From positions 1 through 34,990 of the forward strand of contig CALMIR010000026.1 in assembly GCA_937864265.1 (NCBI GenBank): a stretch of DNA of 34,990 nucleotides, written 5' to 3'. This stretch comes from an uncultured Saprospirales bacterium (GTDB lineage: Bacteria > Bacteroidota > Bacteroidia > Chitinophagales > Saprospiraceae). Each line of letters begins with the position of its first letter. Positions within the stretch are counted from its first letter, which is position 1. The position numbers and the translations under genes were made by a program. Shown in pieces: positions 26,071-34,629 of this stretch. The notes beneath the pieces were generated by a model. It saw only the letters and a list, made by a program, of their open reading frames with translations, did not search any database and had not been told where the DNA came from.

Positions 26071-26150
26071 AAAATCTGGAAGTTCATTTTTCTGCGTTTC
26101 TAAAGCAAAAGTTTGACCAAGAAGGTTGATTTTCAAATACTTGGTACACT

Positions 26151-27716
26151 TTATTCGATGATCTCTTCTTTTGTTTTTGACTTGCGTTTTCTGTTGCGCA
26201 TATAAGTTTTTTCTTCTAAGGTATTCAATGCCAATTGCCAAAGTAATTCATAGGGCAATATTTCAATTTTATGTGTTTGGTTGGCCACCTCAATAGGGAG
26301 TTGAGTTAGTTTCTTTAAAAAGGGTTCTGCCCGGCGAACTACTGCCTTTTTGTGGAAACTGGCTGCTGGTATGGTAAGCACCATTTTGATAAAATAGTAA
26401 GATCGTATGGTATGTGGTTTTTGTAAGTAGCGGTTGCAATATTTTTCAATGGCCTCCATTCGATCGATCGCTTCATTATATTTTTTTTGAGCAATGAGCA
26501 CCAAAATTTGAATAATCAAAATAGCGATATTCATCCCCCGTTTGTCTTTGGAAAAAATAGGCGTATCATTTACAAAGCGTCCCAATTTAAACTTGGAAAA
26601 ATGGCTCTCAGAGTCTTCTAGCTTGAGAACATCTAAATCGTAGAGGTAATGGAGGTAGGCTTCAAAAATGACCCAAATTTCTTTGACGTTGTCATGTAGA
26701 AAGGAAAAACGTTTGTGCGACGTGACCTTTTGATATACTTGGTATGCCGCTTTGTACTGTTCTGTATGGGTGGTCAGCATAAAATACAGTTCATAGTATT
26801 TAAACCAGTTGACCGAACCTTCCTCAATGAAATCCAGGCATTTTTTAGCGGCTAACTTTCCTTCCTCAAATTGTCCCAACTGGGAGTGGCAAACCAGTTT
26901 TTGATAATAAGCAGCCTGCAAAGGGGTATTGGCGCTATAAGGTTTGCTTTCAAAAAAATGGATGATTCGTTCACAAGTGACCAATGTGCTTTTGTAGTCA
27001 TTAATGATGGTGTGAATCATCAATTCGATCATTCCACCGTACAAATGAAGTCGATAAGAATCGAATTGATCCAAACTGGGTTTTAAGCGCTCAAAAAAGT
27101 CCACTGCAATTTCCTGCATGTTTTCTTTGGTCGATTTGCTGTTGACATAGTGAACGATCAATTCTGTATATAAAAGTTCTGCTTTGTTTTCTGCAATGAA
27201 AACTTGCTCATAGATTTCATGCTGCGCTTTGTATTCTTCAAATTTCTTCACGTTGCCGACACGCGCACCGTAATTGAGCCAAAGAATTCTGAGAATGTCT
27301 AGCGTCATTTCGGTAAATTCATATTTGACAGCATATTTCAAAATACGTTCACTAATATCCACGCAAGAACTCCAGGCATTTTTGCCCAACAATATTTTGG
27401 CAGCAGCCCATTCTTTGTGGCATTCATAGTATGCCCTTTGTCGGTCATTGTAAGCGGGCTGTTTTACATCAATGAAAAATAAGGAATTGATTAAGCGTTT
27501 TCGCAAACGAGATTTTAACTTGCGGTATTGAGCGGAGTCATCTGTGTCGGGAAAGAAAAAAGCAGCGGCCTCCTCATCAGTTGTAAATTGTCCTTCAGAA
27601 ATGGCCTCATAGAACCTAAGGGTTCGGCTTTTGTTTTTAGCGTTAGTATCTAAAAGCTCTATGGCTTTTAGCTTGTTCTTGGTAACGATGTACGTTAACT
27701 CTTTTAAGGTATCCAT
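26151..27716 (-). CDS. Large helical (TPR-like) protein, function unknown
   Basis: The 521-residue protein lacks a signal peptide and membrane segments. It is made of successive amphipathic helices with many Tyr, Phe and Lys residues. TPR-like phrases include QAAYYQKLVCHSQLGQFEEG, then KYYELYFMLTTHTEQYKAAY, and later QKKYNEAIDRMEAIEKY, so an alpha-solenoid scaffold of about 10 helical hairpins is likely. The N-terminal 80 residues contain the Arg/Lys-rich KLKSRLRKRLINSLF, a possible nucleic-acid or partner contact. The C-terminus is a basic tail. I do not recognise a named family, though similar large helical proteins seem to recur in Saprospiria. No operon partner is close by. Confidence 0.8.
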   Translation of the reverse strand: MDTLKELTYIVTKNKLKAIELLDTNAKNKSRTLRFYEAISEGQFTTDEEAAAFFFPDTDDSAQYRKLKSRLRKRLINSLFFIDVKQPAYNDRQRAYYECHKEWAAAKILLGKNAWSSCVDISERILKYAVKYEFTEMTLDILRILWLNYGARVGNVKKFEEYKAQHEIYEQVFIAENKAELLYTELIVHYVNSKSTKENMQEIAVDFFERLKPSLDQFDSYRLHLYGGMIELMIHTIINDYKSTLVTCERIIHFFESKPYSANTPLQAAYYQKLVCHSQLGQFEEGKLAAKKCLDFIEEGSVNWFKYYELYFMLTTHTEQYKAAYQVYQKVTSHKRFSFLHDNVKEIWVIFEAYLHYLYDLDVLKLEDSESHFSKFKLGRFVNDTPIFSKDKRGMNIAILIIQILVLIAQKKYNEAIDRMEAIEKYCNRYLQKPHTIRSYYFIKMVLTIPAASFHKKAVVRRAEPFLKKLTQLPIEVANQTHKIEILPYELLWQLALNTLEEKTYMRNRKRKSKTKEEIIE

Positions 27717-28021
27717 GATGATAAACTGTGCATTTGTTTTTAACGAAACTGGTGTAATGATATCAAGGAGTCAATGGGCATAGAAAGAAATCCCCCTATG
27801 AACATCGATCAAGTTTTTGTATGGATAAAAATGGAAATCCAGTTTTGTAAAGTTGTTGGGATGGACTACTCAGGTAGTGGATTTGATTTATAGCTCAAGT
27901 TGAAGGCTTCAACAAGGCTAAATAGTGTTTCATCTATGGACTTCGTAACAAATATATACTTTTTACTCCTTTTTTCCGTAAAGGTTTCAATGCACGAAAA
28001 AAAAATAAGAAAAAAAGTGAT
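27717..28021. other. Divergent intergenic region
   Basis: About 305 bp between divergently transcribed genes. A/T-rich tracts occur near 27950-28015, including a 9-A run just before the reductase start. I found no well-spaced TTTG/TAnnTTTG promoter, inverted repeat or RNA gene. Confidence 0.5.
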
Positions 28022-28891
28022 ATGAATACAAGCTTACTAGGCCAATCGAACCTTGCTGTCAGTACTTTATGCTTCGGTTGCATGTCATTGGGTACGGATG
28101 AACAGGCCAACAAACGACTATTGCACGAAGCTGTGGATCAGGGTGTTAACTTTTTTGACACAGCTGATTTATACCAAAAAGGATGGAACGAAAGCCAAGT
28201 TGGTAGTGCCCTTAAGGACAGGCGTAAATCGGTCATTTTAGCTACTAAGGTCGGCAATCAATGGCGGCCTGATGGCAGTGGCTGGGACTGGAATCCTCGA
28301 AAAGCGTATATCAAGGAAGCTGTAAAAGGAAGCTTGCAACGTTTGCAAACGGATTACATTGATCTTTATCAATTGCATGGAGGCACCATGGAGGATTCAA
28401 TTGACGAAACGATAGAAGCTTTTGAAGAGCTTTGTGCAGAAGGCCATATTCGGTATTACGGCATTTCATCCATCCGCCCGCAGGTGATTGAAACCTGGCT
28501 CAATCGGTCTAATATAGTCAGCGTTATGTTGCAATACAGCCTTTTGGACAGAAAGCAGGAGAATCAAGTGTTGGAAATGATCCAACAAAAAGGAGTCGGT
28601 GTCATTGTGCGTGGTGCTTTAGCCAAAGGCTTGCTAGGCAATAAACCGGCAACAGTTTACCAGGAGTACAGTAGCCAAACAGTAGCTGCCGTTCAGCAAG
28701 TGCTGCACGATATGACTTTACCTGAGCGAAGCCCTGCTCAAATGGCCTTGCAATTCTGTTGGCAACATCCGGCTGTTACGACCATTGCCTGTGGGATGAG
28801 TCGGCCTTCCCAATTGATTGAAAATATGGGTGCGTTAAATGCGCCACCCCTGACAGAAGTAGAATATGAGCGACTCAAAGCCACGCTTTAA
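28022..28891 (+). CDS. Aldo/keto reductase
   Basis: The 289-residue cytosolic NADPH-dependent oxidoreductase has a TIM-barrel fold. The catalytic tetrad is visible as Asp46 and Tyr51 in NFFDTADLYQKG, Lys76 in ILATKVG and His119 in DLYQLHGG. The cofactor-binding GISS stretch is near 147-150 and the final SRPSQLIENM near 261-270 supplies the NADP contact. It belongs to the broad YajO/Tas-like bacterial branch, whose members reduce small aldehydes and ketones, so the physiological substrate is open. It stands alone on the plus strand, converging with the DUF2851 gene with 18 bp between the stops. Confidence 0.93.
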   Translation: MNTSLLGQSNLAVSTLCFGCMSLGTDEQANKRLLHEAVDQGVNFFDTADLYQKGWNESQVGSALKDRRKSVILATKVGNQWRPDGSGWDWNPRKAYIKEAVKGSLQRLQTDYIDLYQLHGGTMEDSIDETIEAFEELCAEGHIRYYGISSIRPQVIETWLNRSNIVSVMLQYSLLDRKQENQVLEMIQQKGVGVIVRGALAKGLLGNKPATVYQEYSSQTVAAVQQVLHDMTLPERSPAQMALQFCWQHPAVTTIACGMSRPSQLIENMGALNAPPLTEVEYERLKATL

Positions 28892-28909
28892 GCTTTGTTC
28901 GTGCTTGGC

Positions 28910-30265
28910 TCAGCGCCCTGCCTCCATGGCCTCCAGTTCCAGATTCAACTCCCAGGTCAATTGCCAATTGCTGGGGGCTTCTTCTACCTGATTATTTCGA
29001 TTGAGTACCCGGTTTCCAATAGCACATTCCAGGCAGCGCTTCTCGGAGCAATAAGCCTTTTTTAAATGCAACAAGGCTTGACTTTGGAATGCTGTCTCAG
29101 GAGCTTGTCCTAGCGCCTGCCATTTCCGAATAATGTGATTATCTTCTGGAGGCAGTTGTTCCAAAAGCCCTAAGGCTTTTTCTTTGATCAGGTGCTCGCC
29201 CATTCTTTTCCCATACAGGAAAATGATTGGAACAACGGCATTGATGATCATCCCATGTACGGCTGATTTGCCCAAGCGCTTCTGTTTTTTAGCGGCAGTT
29301 TTATCCAAAGCATAGTGATGAACCCAGTAATTCGATAACCTGACCTCAAATAAGTTTTCCAGTTCCTGTATGTTTTTGGCGGCCATGATTTTGCTAAACA
29401 GGTGATTGGTTTGCGATAGCAACATCGCCATTTCTGCTATCCGAATGATGGGAAAACCAGCCGGCCTTAGCCGCATGAAGTGCCAAGCCGCTTCTGGCAT
29501 CGCCTGTAGCTGGTACTTCTGTTTTAAAAAATTATATTCTTTCTGTAGTTGTTGTGGATAATTGTCCTGAAAATTCCCATCTAAAAATCCTGCTTGACCA
29601 AATAACAGGGCTTCCATCTGAAAAAGGCTGTGCCTGTGTTTGGCCAATAGATTCAAAGGGCAATGCCTGGCCAATTGTTCAAACGCATCCGCATTGATAG
29701 CTGCCCCAAGACTGCGGAAAAGGGATTGATAAAGGAGTGCCTCCCAGTTGCCATTTAAGGTCTCTAATGTTGCTTCCAGTGAACTGGACTTTTGTTCCAG
29801 TCGTTCAATTCCCATGCGTTCCAACCAGGTTGTCTGGGTATAGGCCGGCACTTCGTGAAACTGATGCTGGCAGGGTATCCAATATTCTGAATGCAACAAG
29901 CGCAGGTATTTACCTACCAACCCGGGAGAAATCAGCCGTTTGAGTTCCAGGCAGGGGAGGCGTTCCCCATTGTTTCGATACAATGGTTCGTCTTCCTCCA
30001 AAACAACGTGGAGAATTACATTATCATAGGCTTTGTCCAATTGGTGTTGGTGCTTGATCCAATCCGAAGAGCGGAGGTGTATTTCCACGTTTCCAGCCCA
30101 AAGGGTGTCGTCCAATTGGAGGCGGGCATTGGTGAAATCAGGGCCTGAATGGGTATTCAGGATGCCAGGATGCAACACCTCAATGCGTGTGCCACAGGTG
30201 CTGTACAAATTGGAAAAATCAAAGAGGCGTAATCGCCAAATGTAATGCAAGAAGTTTTCTTTCAT
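28910..30265 (-). CDS. DUF2851 family protein
   Basis: The 451-residue cytosolic protein matches DUF2851, a family nearly confined to Bacteroidota and without known function. The N-terminal signature is clear: FLHYIWRLRLFD, then HPGILNTHSGPDFTNARL, then WAGNVEIHLRSSDW with HVV just after, where conserved Asp, Glu and His residues suggest a nuclease-like core. This is inference from the E-x-H/D-x pattern. The C-terminal part carries a short Cys cluster (CSEKRCLEC) that could bind metal. The length is normal for the family. It lies 110 bp downstream of folA on the same strand. Confidence 0.85.
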   Translation of the reverse strand: MKENFLHYIWRLRLFDFSNLYSTCGTRIEVLHPGILNTHSGPDFTNARLQLDDTLWAGNVEIHLRSSDWIKHQHQLDKAYDNVILHVVLEEDEPLYRNNGERLPCLELKRLISPGLVGKYLRLLHSEYWIPCQHQFHEVPAYTQTTWLERMGIERLEQKSSSLEATLETLNGNWEALLYQSLFRSLGAAINADAFEQLARHCPLNLLAKHRHSLFQMEALLFGQAGFLDGNFQDNYPQQLQKEYNFLKQKYQLQAMPEAAWHFMRLRPAGFPIIRIAEMAMLLSQTNHLFSKIMAAKNIQELENLFEVRLSNYWVHHYALDKTAAKKQKRLGKSAVHGMIINAVVPIIFLYGKRMGEHLIKEKALGLLEQLPPEDNHIIRKWQALGQAPETAFQSQALLHLKKAYCSEKRCLECAIGNRVLNRNNQVEEAPSNWQLTWELNLELEAMEAGR

Positions 30266-30375
30266 GTTTTCACGGTTTTTCCAGGTGTTAGGACACGCTT
30301 TGCCCTATCCTTACTAGCATAGACGCAGGAAGGCGAAAATTCCATAAATTTTTCTCCCTTTTTTTTAAAAAAATT

Positions 30376-30915
30376 TCAACGCCTTTGATAAAGTTGGAAC
30401 GTGTAGGGAAAATCGTTTTTCTCGTCAGCGTCATGGGGATCAGTGCTGAGCAATTCCCAATCGGCTTCCGGTAGAATGGGAAAAAAGGTATCGCCGCCTT
30501 CTATGGCTGTATTTACCCGGGTAAGGTAAACCTTGTCCCACCAGGGCATACTTTGCTTATATATTTCGCCGCCACCGATGATGAAGGCTTCTTCCTCCCC
30601 GTTGTCATAGGCCATATTTAAGGCTTCCTCTACGGAGCGGGCCACCAGGCAATTGGAGGCTACAAAAAAAGGGTCACGGGTGATCACCACATTGGTTCGC
30701 TTGGGCAAGGCGTGGCCGATTGACTGAAAACTTTTTCTGCCCATGATGATGTGGTGATCCAGTGTTGTTTTTTTGAAATACTTCAAATCGCCCGATAAGT
30801 ACCAGGGGATGCCATTGTCCTTACCAATCACATTATTCAAATCGGCAGCTACAATGGCTGAAACGATCATTTCTTTATCTTCCATACGGGGATCATTTTT
30901 TACTTTAAATTTCAT
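30376..30915 (-). CDS. folA: Dihydrofolate reductase
   Basis: The enzyme reduces dihydrofolate to tetrahydrofolate with NADPH. Numbering from ATG 30915 (179 residues), the VIGKDNGIPW motif is at 29-38, the catalytic acid Asp43 in SGDLKYFK, the NADPH-binding MGRKSFQSIG at 58-67, and GGGEIYKQ at 114-121. I chose 30915 because it overlaps the last codons of the upstream gene, which suggests coupling. Met11 (30885) and Met16 (30870) are plausible shorter starts closer to the usual N-terminus. An upstream in-frame ATG at 30966 would overlap the neighbour too far. It is chromosomal-type, without signs of transfer. Confidence 0.93.
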   Translation of the reverse strand: MKFKVKNDPRMEDKEMIVSAIVAADLNNVIGKDNGIPWYLSGDLKYFKKTTLDHHIIMGRKSFQSIGHALPKRTNVVITRDPFFVASNCLVARSVEEALNMAYDNGEEEAFIIGGGEIYKQSMPWWDKVYLTRVNTAIEGGDTFFPILPEADWELLSTDPHDADEKNDFPYTFQLYQRR

Positions 30916-31183
30916 ACATCCAATTTGGCCCACCGCCGATAAAAGCAAAGAGCAAAGCGGCAACAAGTGGCGCTGCGATTGAAATCAGCATCAAGACAAA
31001 ATACCAGCGCGGTACTTTGGACGGCTCAATCCATTCTACAATTAAAGAAACCAGCAGTATCAATACGATAATGGCTCCAAAAACCAGGCTGAGCAAACTG
31101 GCTAAGTAGTCGTCCCACAGCCACAATAAGATATAAAGTATGGTTTCCACTAAAAATAATTCCAATAAACGCTGTGCTTTCAT
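30905..31183 (-). CDS. Small three-helix membrane protein upstream of folA
   Basis: The 92-residue protein has three hydrophobic segments at about 8-24, 28-48 and 60-84. Two conserved-looking Trp residues lie in the first loop (WLWDDY) and a WIEPSKVPRWY segment lies between helices two and three. There is no cleavable signal peptide. Its stop overlaps the chosen folA start by 11 bp, so the two are translated from one message. Similar tiny membrane proteins are found beside folA in related bacteria as far as I recall, but no function is known. Confidence 0.75.
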   Translation of the reverse strand: MKAQRLLELFLVETILYILLWLWDDYLASLLSLVFGAIIVLILLVSLIVEWIEPSKVPRWYFVLMLISIAAPLVAALLFAFIGGGPNWMYEI

Positions 31184-31510
31184 GCGGTGACTTTTATTGT
31201 AATCAAAATACAGTGAGCTGCATTTTTACTTGACTTTGGACGTAAAACGACTTAATCGACTGACTATCAAGGGTTATCTTAAAATTTTTTAATCCTCGCA
31301 ACCTTCTGATAATCAATGGATTAAAGGCGTGTGTCCAAAGTATAGTAAATTACTACCTCGTCGCTATAGAATCGATGCCGAAGGTACAAATTAACTTTTG
31401 TGGTCTATATAACGCAGAAAAATTATGTTACCGATTTGGCCTTCGCATGCGGACTAAACGGGGCATTTCAAGTGTGCCTGCTATGTGAAGGAGTTTGATA
31501 AAACGAGGAG

Positions 31511-31530
31511 TAATTTTTTGCACACGATTT
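31511..31530 (+). repeat. Dispersed 20-nt motif, copy 3
   Basis: TAATTTTTTGCACACGATTT differs from the copy at 21681-21700 only at the third base from the end. Its last three bases are the first three of the -33 TTTG of the promoter listed next. Confidence 0.5.
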
Positions 31531-31558
31531 GTCAAAGAATTAAATGATATTAGCTTTG
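31528..31558 (+). promoter_or_regulatory. Consensus Bacteroidota promoter for the GntP/dehydrogenase operon
   Basis: TTTG (31528-31531), a spacer of exactly 19 bases, then TAGCTTTG (31551-31558) match the housekeeping consensus TTTG-N19-TAnnTTTG completely. Transcription should start near 31565 and leave a leader of about 100 nt before the permease start at 31667. Confidence 0.75.
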
Positions 31559-31563
31559 TTTTT

Positions 31564-31608
31564 CCATGATTCCACTTTTGCTCCAAAGCCAGTAACCTTA
31601 AATCATGG
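31564..31608. promoter_or_regulatory. Inverted repeat at the predicted transcription start
   Basis: CCATGATT (31564-31571) and AATCATGG (31601-31608) are exact inverse copies around a 29-nt spacer, beginning at the predicted start of transcription. It could be a regulator-binding site or a leader hairpin. No known operator consensus was recognised. Confidence 0.35.
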
Positions 31609-31666
31609 ATTAACCGCAAAGGGTATCGCGCTACAAAAGGTTCCTTTCACTTAAAACCGCTTTAAT

Positions 31667-32986
31667 ATGAGTTTTTTGATTATTCTTCTGGCTGTAATCC
31701 TCCAAGTATTTCTAACGGTAAAAAAAGTAAATCCTTTTTTATCCTTGCTGTTGGTCGCCATTTTGGCCGGGCTTTGCTTTGGTATGCCTCCTATGAAAGT
31801 AGTCGAATCCATTGAGCGGGGCGTCAGCAGTACTTTGGGCGGGTTGGTACTGGTCATTATTTTGGGTGCAGCATTGGGCAAAGTGTTGGAAGTTAGTGGG
31901 GCAGCAGAGCGTATCGCCAATTCTCTGATCAGCAGTTTTGGCGTCCGATACATCCAATGGGCGGTGTTATTGACCGGATTTATGATCGGCATTCCTTTGT
32001 TTTACAATGCCGGGTTCATCATTCTGATTCCTTTGGTTTTTATGCTGGCGCGAAAAACGGGCATGCCTATTTTGTACATAGCCATACCCATGGCCGCTTC
32101 TTTGAGTGTTACCCACTGTTTTTTGCCGCCCCATCCAGGGCCCGTTTTTTTGATCAATGAGTTGGAAGCCGATACCGGGCAAGTGCTGATGTACGGCATT
32201 TTAATGGCGATACCCGCTGTAGTCATTGCCGGGCCCCTGTTTGGGAAAATGTTGAACCGCCTGAAAGTGGATGCCCCTTTGGGAGACTCCTTTCAAGCGC
32301 CAGAAGTGGCTGCCAGACACCAGATGCCTGCTCTTTTTCCCAGTTTTTTCATCGCGCTGCTTCCCGTTCTTTTGATCACCCTAAGCGTTGTCGTTAAAAC
32401 CTTTTTGCCAACGGATTCCTGGCTCAAAACTTTTTTCATATTCACAGGCGATAGCACCATTGCCTTGTTGATTAGCTTTTTGGCGGCTATCTATGTATTT
32501 GGTATTAGACAAGGTTATAGCATTGATACCACCATGAAATGGCTCACCGAATCGGTATCGGATATCGCCATGATTGTTTTGATTATTACGGCTGGCGGTG
32601 TTTTCAAACAAGTATTGGTGGATAGCGGTACTGGAGCAGAAATTGCTGCACTCAGCAGCCAATGGCAAATGCCACCCTTACTATTTGCCTGGTTGGTTAC
32701 AGCACTGTTGCGCGTGATGATCGGCTCTGCTACGGTCTCGGGCATAACAGCCGCCGGTATAGTAGCGCCTTTGGTTCAAAGTGGTGCGGCTTCCGCCGAA
32801 TTGATGGTATTGGCCGTTGGTGCTGGCAGTGTCTTTTTTTCACATGTGAATGACTCTGGCTTTTGGATGTTCAAGGAATTTTTTCACCTGAGCATCAAGC
32901 AAACCTTTTTGAGTTGGAGTATTATGGAAACCATCATTAGTATTATCGGATTAATTTTTGTATTGTTACTGAATACCATCTTGTAG
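31667..32986 (+). CDS. GntP-family permease (gluconate/sugar-acid:proton symporter type)
   Basis: The 439-residue polytopic membrane protein has the hallmarks of the GntP family. The N-terminal NPFLSLLLVAILAGL segment is followed by GIPLFYNAGFIILIPL near 108-123, then SVTHCFLPPHPGP near 143-155, and the late motif SHVNDSGFWMFKE near 395-407. GntP members import gluconate and related sugar acids, glycerate or serine with protons. The paired semialdehyde dehydrogenase gene, 43 bp downstream, suggests that the substrate is a sugar acid or another compound degraded to alpha-ketoglutarate semialdehyde. The gene sits behind a consensus promoter with an inverted repeat in its leader. Confidence 0.93.
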   Translation: MSFLIILLAVILQVFLTVKKVNPFLSLLLVAILAGLCFGMPPMKVVESIERGVSSTLGGLVLVIILGAALGKVLEVSGAAERIANSLISSFGVRYIQWAVLLTGFMIGIPLFYNAGFIILIPLVFMLARKTGMPILYIAIPMAASLSVTHCFLPPHPGPVFLINELEADTGQVLMYGILMAIPAVVIAGPLFGKMLNRLKVDAPLGDSFQAPEVAARHQMPALFPSFFIALLPVLLITLSVVVKTFLPTDSWLKTFFIFTGDSTIALLISFLAAIYVFGIRQGYSIDTTMKWLTESVSDIAMIVLIITAGGVFKQVLVDSGTGAEIAALSSQWQMPPLLFAWLVTALLRVMIGSATVSGITAAGIVAPLVQSGAASAELMVLAVGAGSVFFSHVNDSGFWMFKEFFHLSIKQTFLSWSIMETIISIIGLIFVLLLNTIL

Positions 32987-33029
32987 TCAATTGATTTCCC
33001 ATTATTAAAAACCTTCAATCCAGCATAGC

Positions 33030-34505
33030 ATGAACTTCACAGATGCCACGCCAGAGCAAATTGACTGGGCACTACAACAAGCACAATCCGCTTTTGAGCA
33101 GTACCGCAATTATTCTTTGAAACAACGTGCCGATTTTATGCGCGCCATTGCGCAAAGCCTGTTGGACGCCCCTGATGAGTTGATCTATACCGCTATGGAA
33201 GAAACGCATCTGAACGAAGAACGCCTTAGAGGAGAGCGTTCCAGAACGGTCTTTCAATTGAACAGTTATGCCGATGCTTGTGAAAAAGGGCAATGGTTGG
33301 ACATCCGGATGGATAGCGCTGACCCAAACCGAACACCTCCCAAACCCGATCTGCGAAAAATGTTGGTTCCCTTAGGGCCGGTTGTCGTTTTTGGCAGCAG
33401 CAATTTTCCCTTTGCTTATTCTACAGCAGGTGGAGATACTGCTTGTGCTTTAGCCGCCGGATGTTCCGTACTCGTAAAGGCCCACCCGGCTCATTCCCGA
33501 ACCAGCACAATGGTTGCCCGCATCATCGAACAGGTGGTTCAGCATTTGAATATGCCTACTGGAATTTTCCAACACATGTATGGTGCCTCTTATACCGTTG
33601 GTGAAGCCCTGGTCAAGCACCCATTGACCCAAGCTGTGGGTTTTACCGGTTCTTTTAAGGGAGGCAAGCAAATATGGGAATGGGGCAATCAACGGGAGCA
33701 ACCCATCCCTGTCTTTGCAGAAATGGGCAGTACCAATCCCGTTTATCTATTTCCAGAAAAGCTGAAAACCGATTGGCAAGCCATAGCGACGGCTTATTGT
33801 GGCAGCATCACGTTGGGAGCAGGTCAATTTTGTACCAATCCCGGTTTAATCGTTGGAATAAAAGGGGCGGATTTAGAAGCATTTGCAGCAGATTTGGGGG
33901 AGCAGTTGCAAAATACAGCTGCAGCTAAAATGTTGCACCCGGGCATTGCTCAGTCGTACCGCATCAATAGCCAACAGGCATTAGAACAAGATGGGGTAGA
34001 AATCCAGGCCCAGGGCGAATTGCCAAATGACAGCCTATGTGCTTACCCCATTTTAGCGCGGGTATCTGCCAAAGTATTCCTCGAAAACCCCGTACTGAAA
34101 GAGGAAGTATTTGGGCCATATTCCCTGATTATCACTTGTGAGGATAAGCGTGAAATGCAGCAAGTAGCTCATACGATGGTCGGCCAATTGACCAGCACTA
34201 TTATGGCTACGGAAAAAGAAATTACCAATTTCCCCGACTTGGTAGCCGCTATTCAGCAGCGCTGCGGACGCTTGATTTTTAATGGCGTTCCTACCGGAGT
34301 GGAGGTATGCCTGAGCCAGCACCACGGCGGGCCTTTCCCCGCTGCCACCGATAGCCGTTTTACCAGCGTAGGTGCAGATGGCATTCGCCGCTTTGCCCGA
34401 CCTGTTGCTTTTCAAAATTGGCCGGATGAATTGCTTCCGCCTGAATTGCAAAACGCCAACCCTTTGGGCATCTGGCGCACCGTGAACAGCGTGTTGAGTA
34501 GGTAG
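33030..34505 (+). CDS. NADP-dependent alpha-ketoglutarate-semialdehyde-type aldehyde dehydrogenase
   Basis: The 491-residue enzyme belongs to the aldehyde dehydrogenase superfamily, in the branch that oxidises alpha-ketoglutarate semialdehyde (2,5-dioxopentanoate) to alpha-ketoglutarate. Oxyanion-hole Asn125 lies in GSSNFPFAYS. Lys150 and the GFTGS loop at 204-208 bind NADP. Glu231 in FAEMGSTNP is the general base and Cys268 in GAGQFCTNPG the nucleophile. The FAEMGSTNPVY wording is typical of this branch. It acts late in oxidative pentose/sugar-acid or hydroxyproline catabolism, and the substrate is presumably derived from what the upstream GntP permease imports. The rest of that pathway is not in this window. 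The interspersed repeat begins about 30 bp after the stop. Confidence 0.9.
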   Translation: MNFTDATPEQIDWALQQAQSAFEQYRNYSLKQRADFMRAIAQSLLDAPDELIYTAMEETHLNEERLRGERSRTVFQLNSYADACEKGQWLDIRMDSADPNRTPPKPDLRKMLVPLGPVVVFGSSNFPFAYSTAGGDTACALAAGCSVLVKAHPAHSRTSTMVARIIEQVVQHLNMPTGIFQHMYGASYTVGEALVKHPLTQAVGFTGSFKGGKQIWEWGNQREQPIPVFAEMGSTNPVYLFPEKLKTDWQAIATAYCGSITLGAGQFCTNPGLIVGIKGADLEAFAADLGEQLQNTAAAKMLHPGIAQSYRINSQQALEQDGVEIQAQGELPNDSLCAYPILARVSAKVFLENPVLKEEVFGPYSLIITCEDKREMQQVAHTMVGQLTSTIMATEKEITNFPDLVAAIQQRCGRLIFNGVPTGVEVCLSQHHGGPFPAATDSRFTSVGADGIRRFARPVAFQNWPDELLPPELQNANPLGIWRTVNSVLSR

Positions 34506-34559
34506 GTTTTATGGCCAGGCTTAAAGTTGAGCTTTTGAGTAACTGAGGGCGGAGCGGAA

Positions 34560-34577
34560 GGCGGGGCTTTTCCCGCC
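34560..34577. terminator. GC-rich hairpin downstream of the dehydrogenase gene
   Basis: GGCGGG (34560-34565) and CCCGCC (34572-34577) form a perfect 6-bp stem around GCTTTT. It lies about 55 bp after the dehydrogenase stop but inside the interspersed repeat, so it may act as a terminator only by position. There is no following T-tract. Confidence 0.35.
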
Positions 34578-34629
34578 TCCTTTGTCGTCGGGCAGGAAGT
34601 ATTCGATGGCGGGGTGTAAAGCTCGGCTC

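Larger units (their letters stand above)
25593..26150. other. AT-rich stretch without a supported intact gene
   Basis: The stretch from about 25610 to 25735 is markedly A/T-rich, with an 11-A run near 25610. Beyond it are only a possible frameshifted fragment, one copy of the dispersed motif and a 12-bp inverted repeat, all listed separately. Confidence 0.6.
31184..31666. other. Intergenic region upstream of the GntP permease
   Basis: About 480 bp without a credible gene. It must contain the promoter of the leftward folA operon near 31184-31260 and holds the listed rightward promoter, one copy of the dispersed motif and an inverted repeat. A leftward 63-codon frame at 31428-31619 has no recognisable features. 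Confidence 0.55.

Noticed and set aside
24081-26150. tRNA or other structured RNA gene in the gene-poor stretch
   Set aside because: I looked for cloverleaf-like arms and a TTCNANNC-type T loop next to a matching stem and found none. Hairpins there are simple inverted repeats.
31428-31619. Minus-strand frame of 63 codons upstream of the permease
   Set aside because: It has no recognised motif, and it overlaps a consensus promoter and inverted repeat on the other strand.
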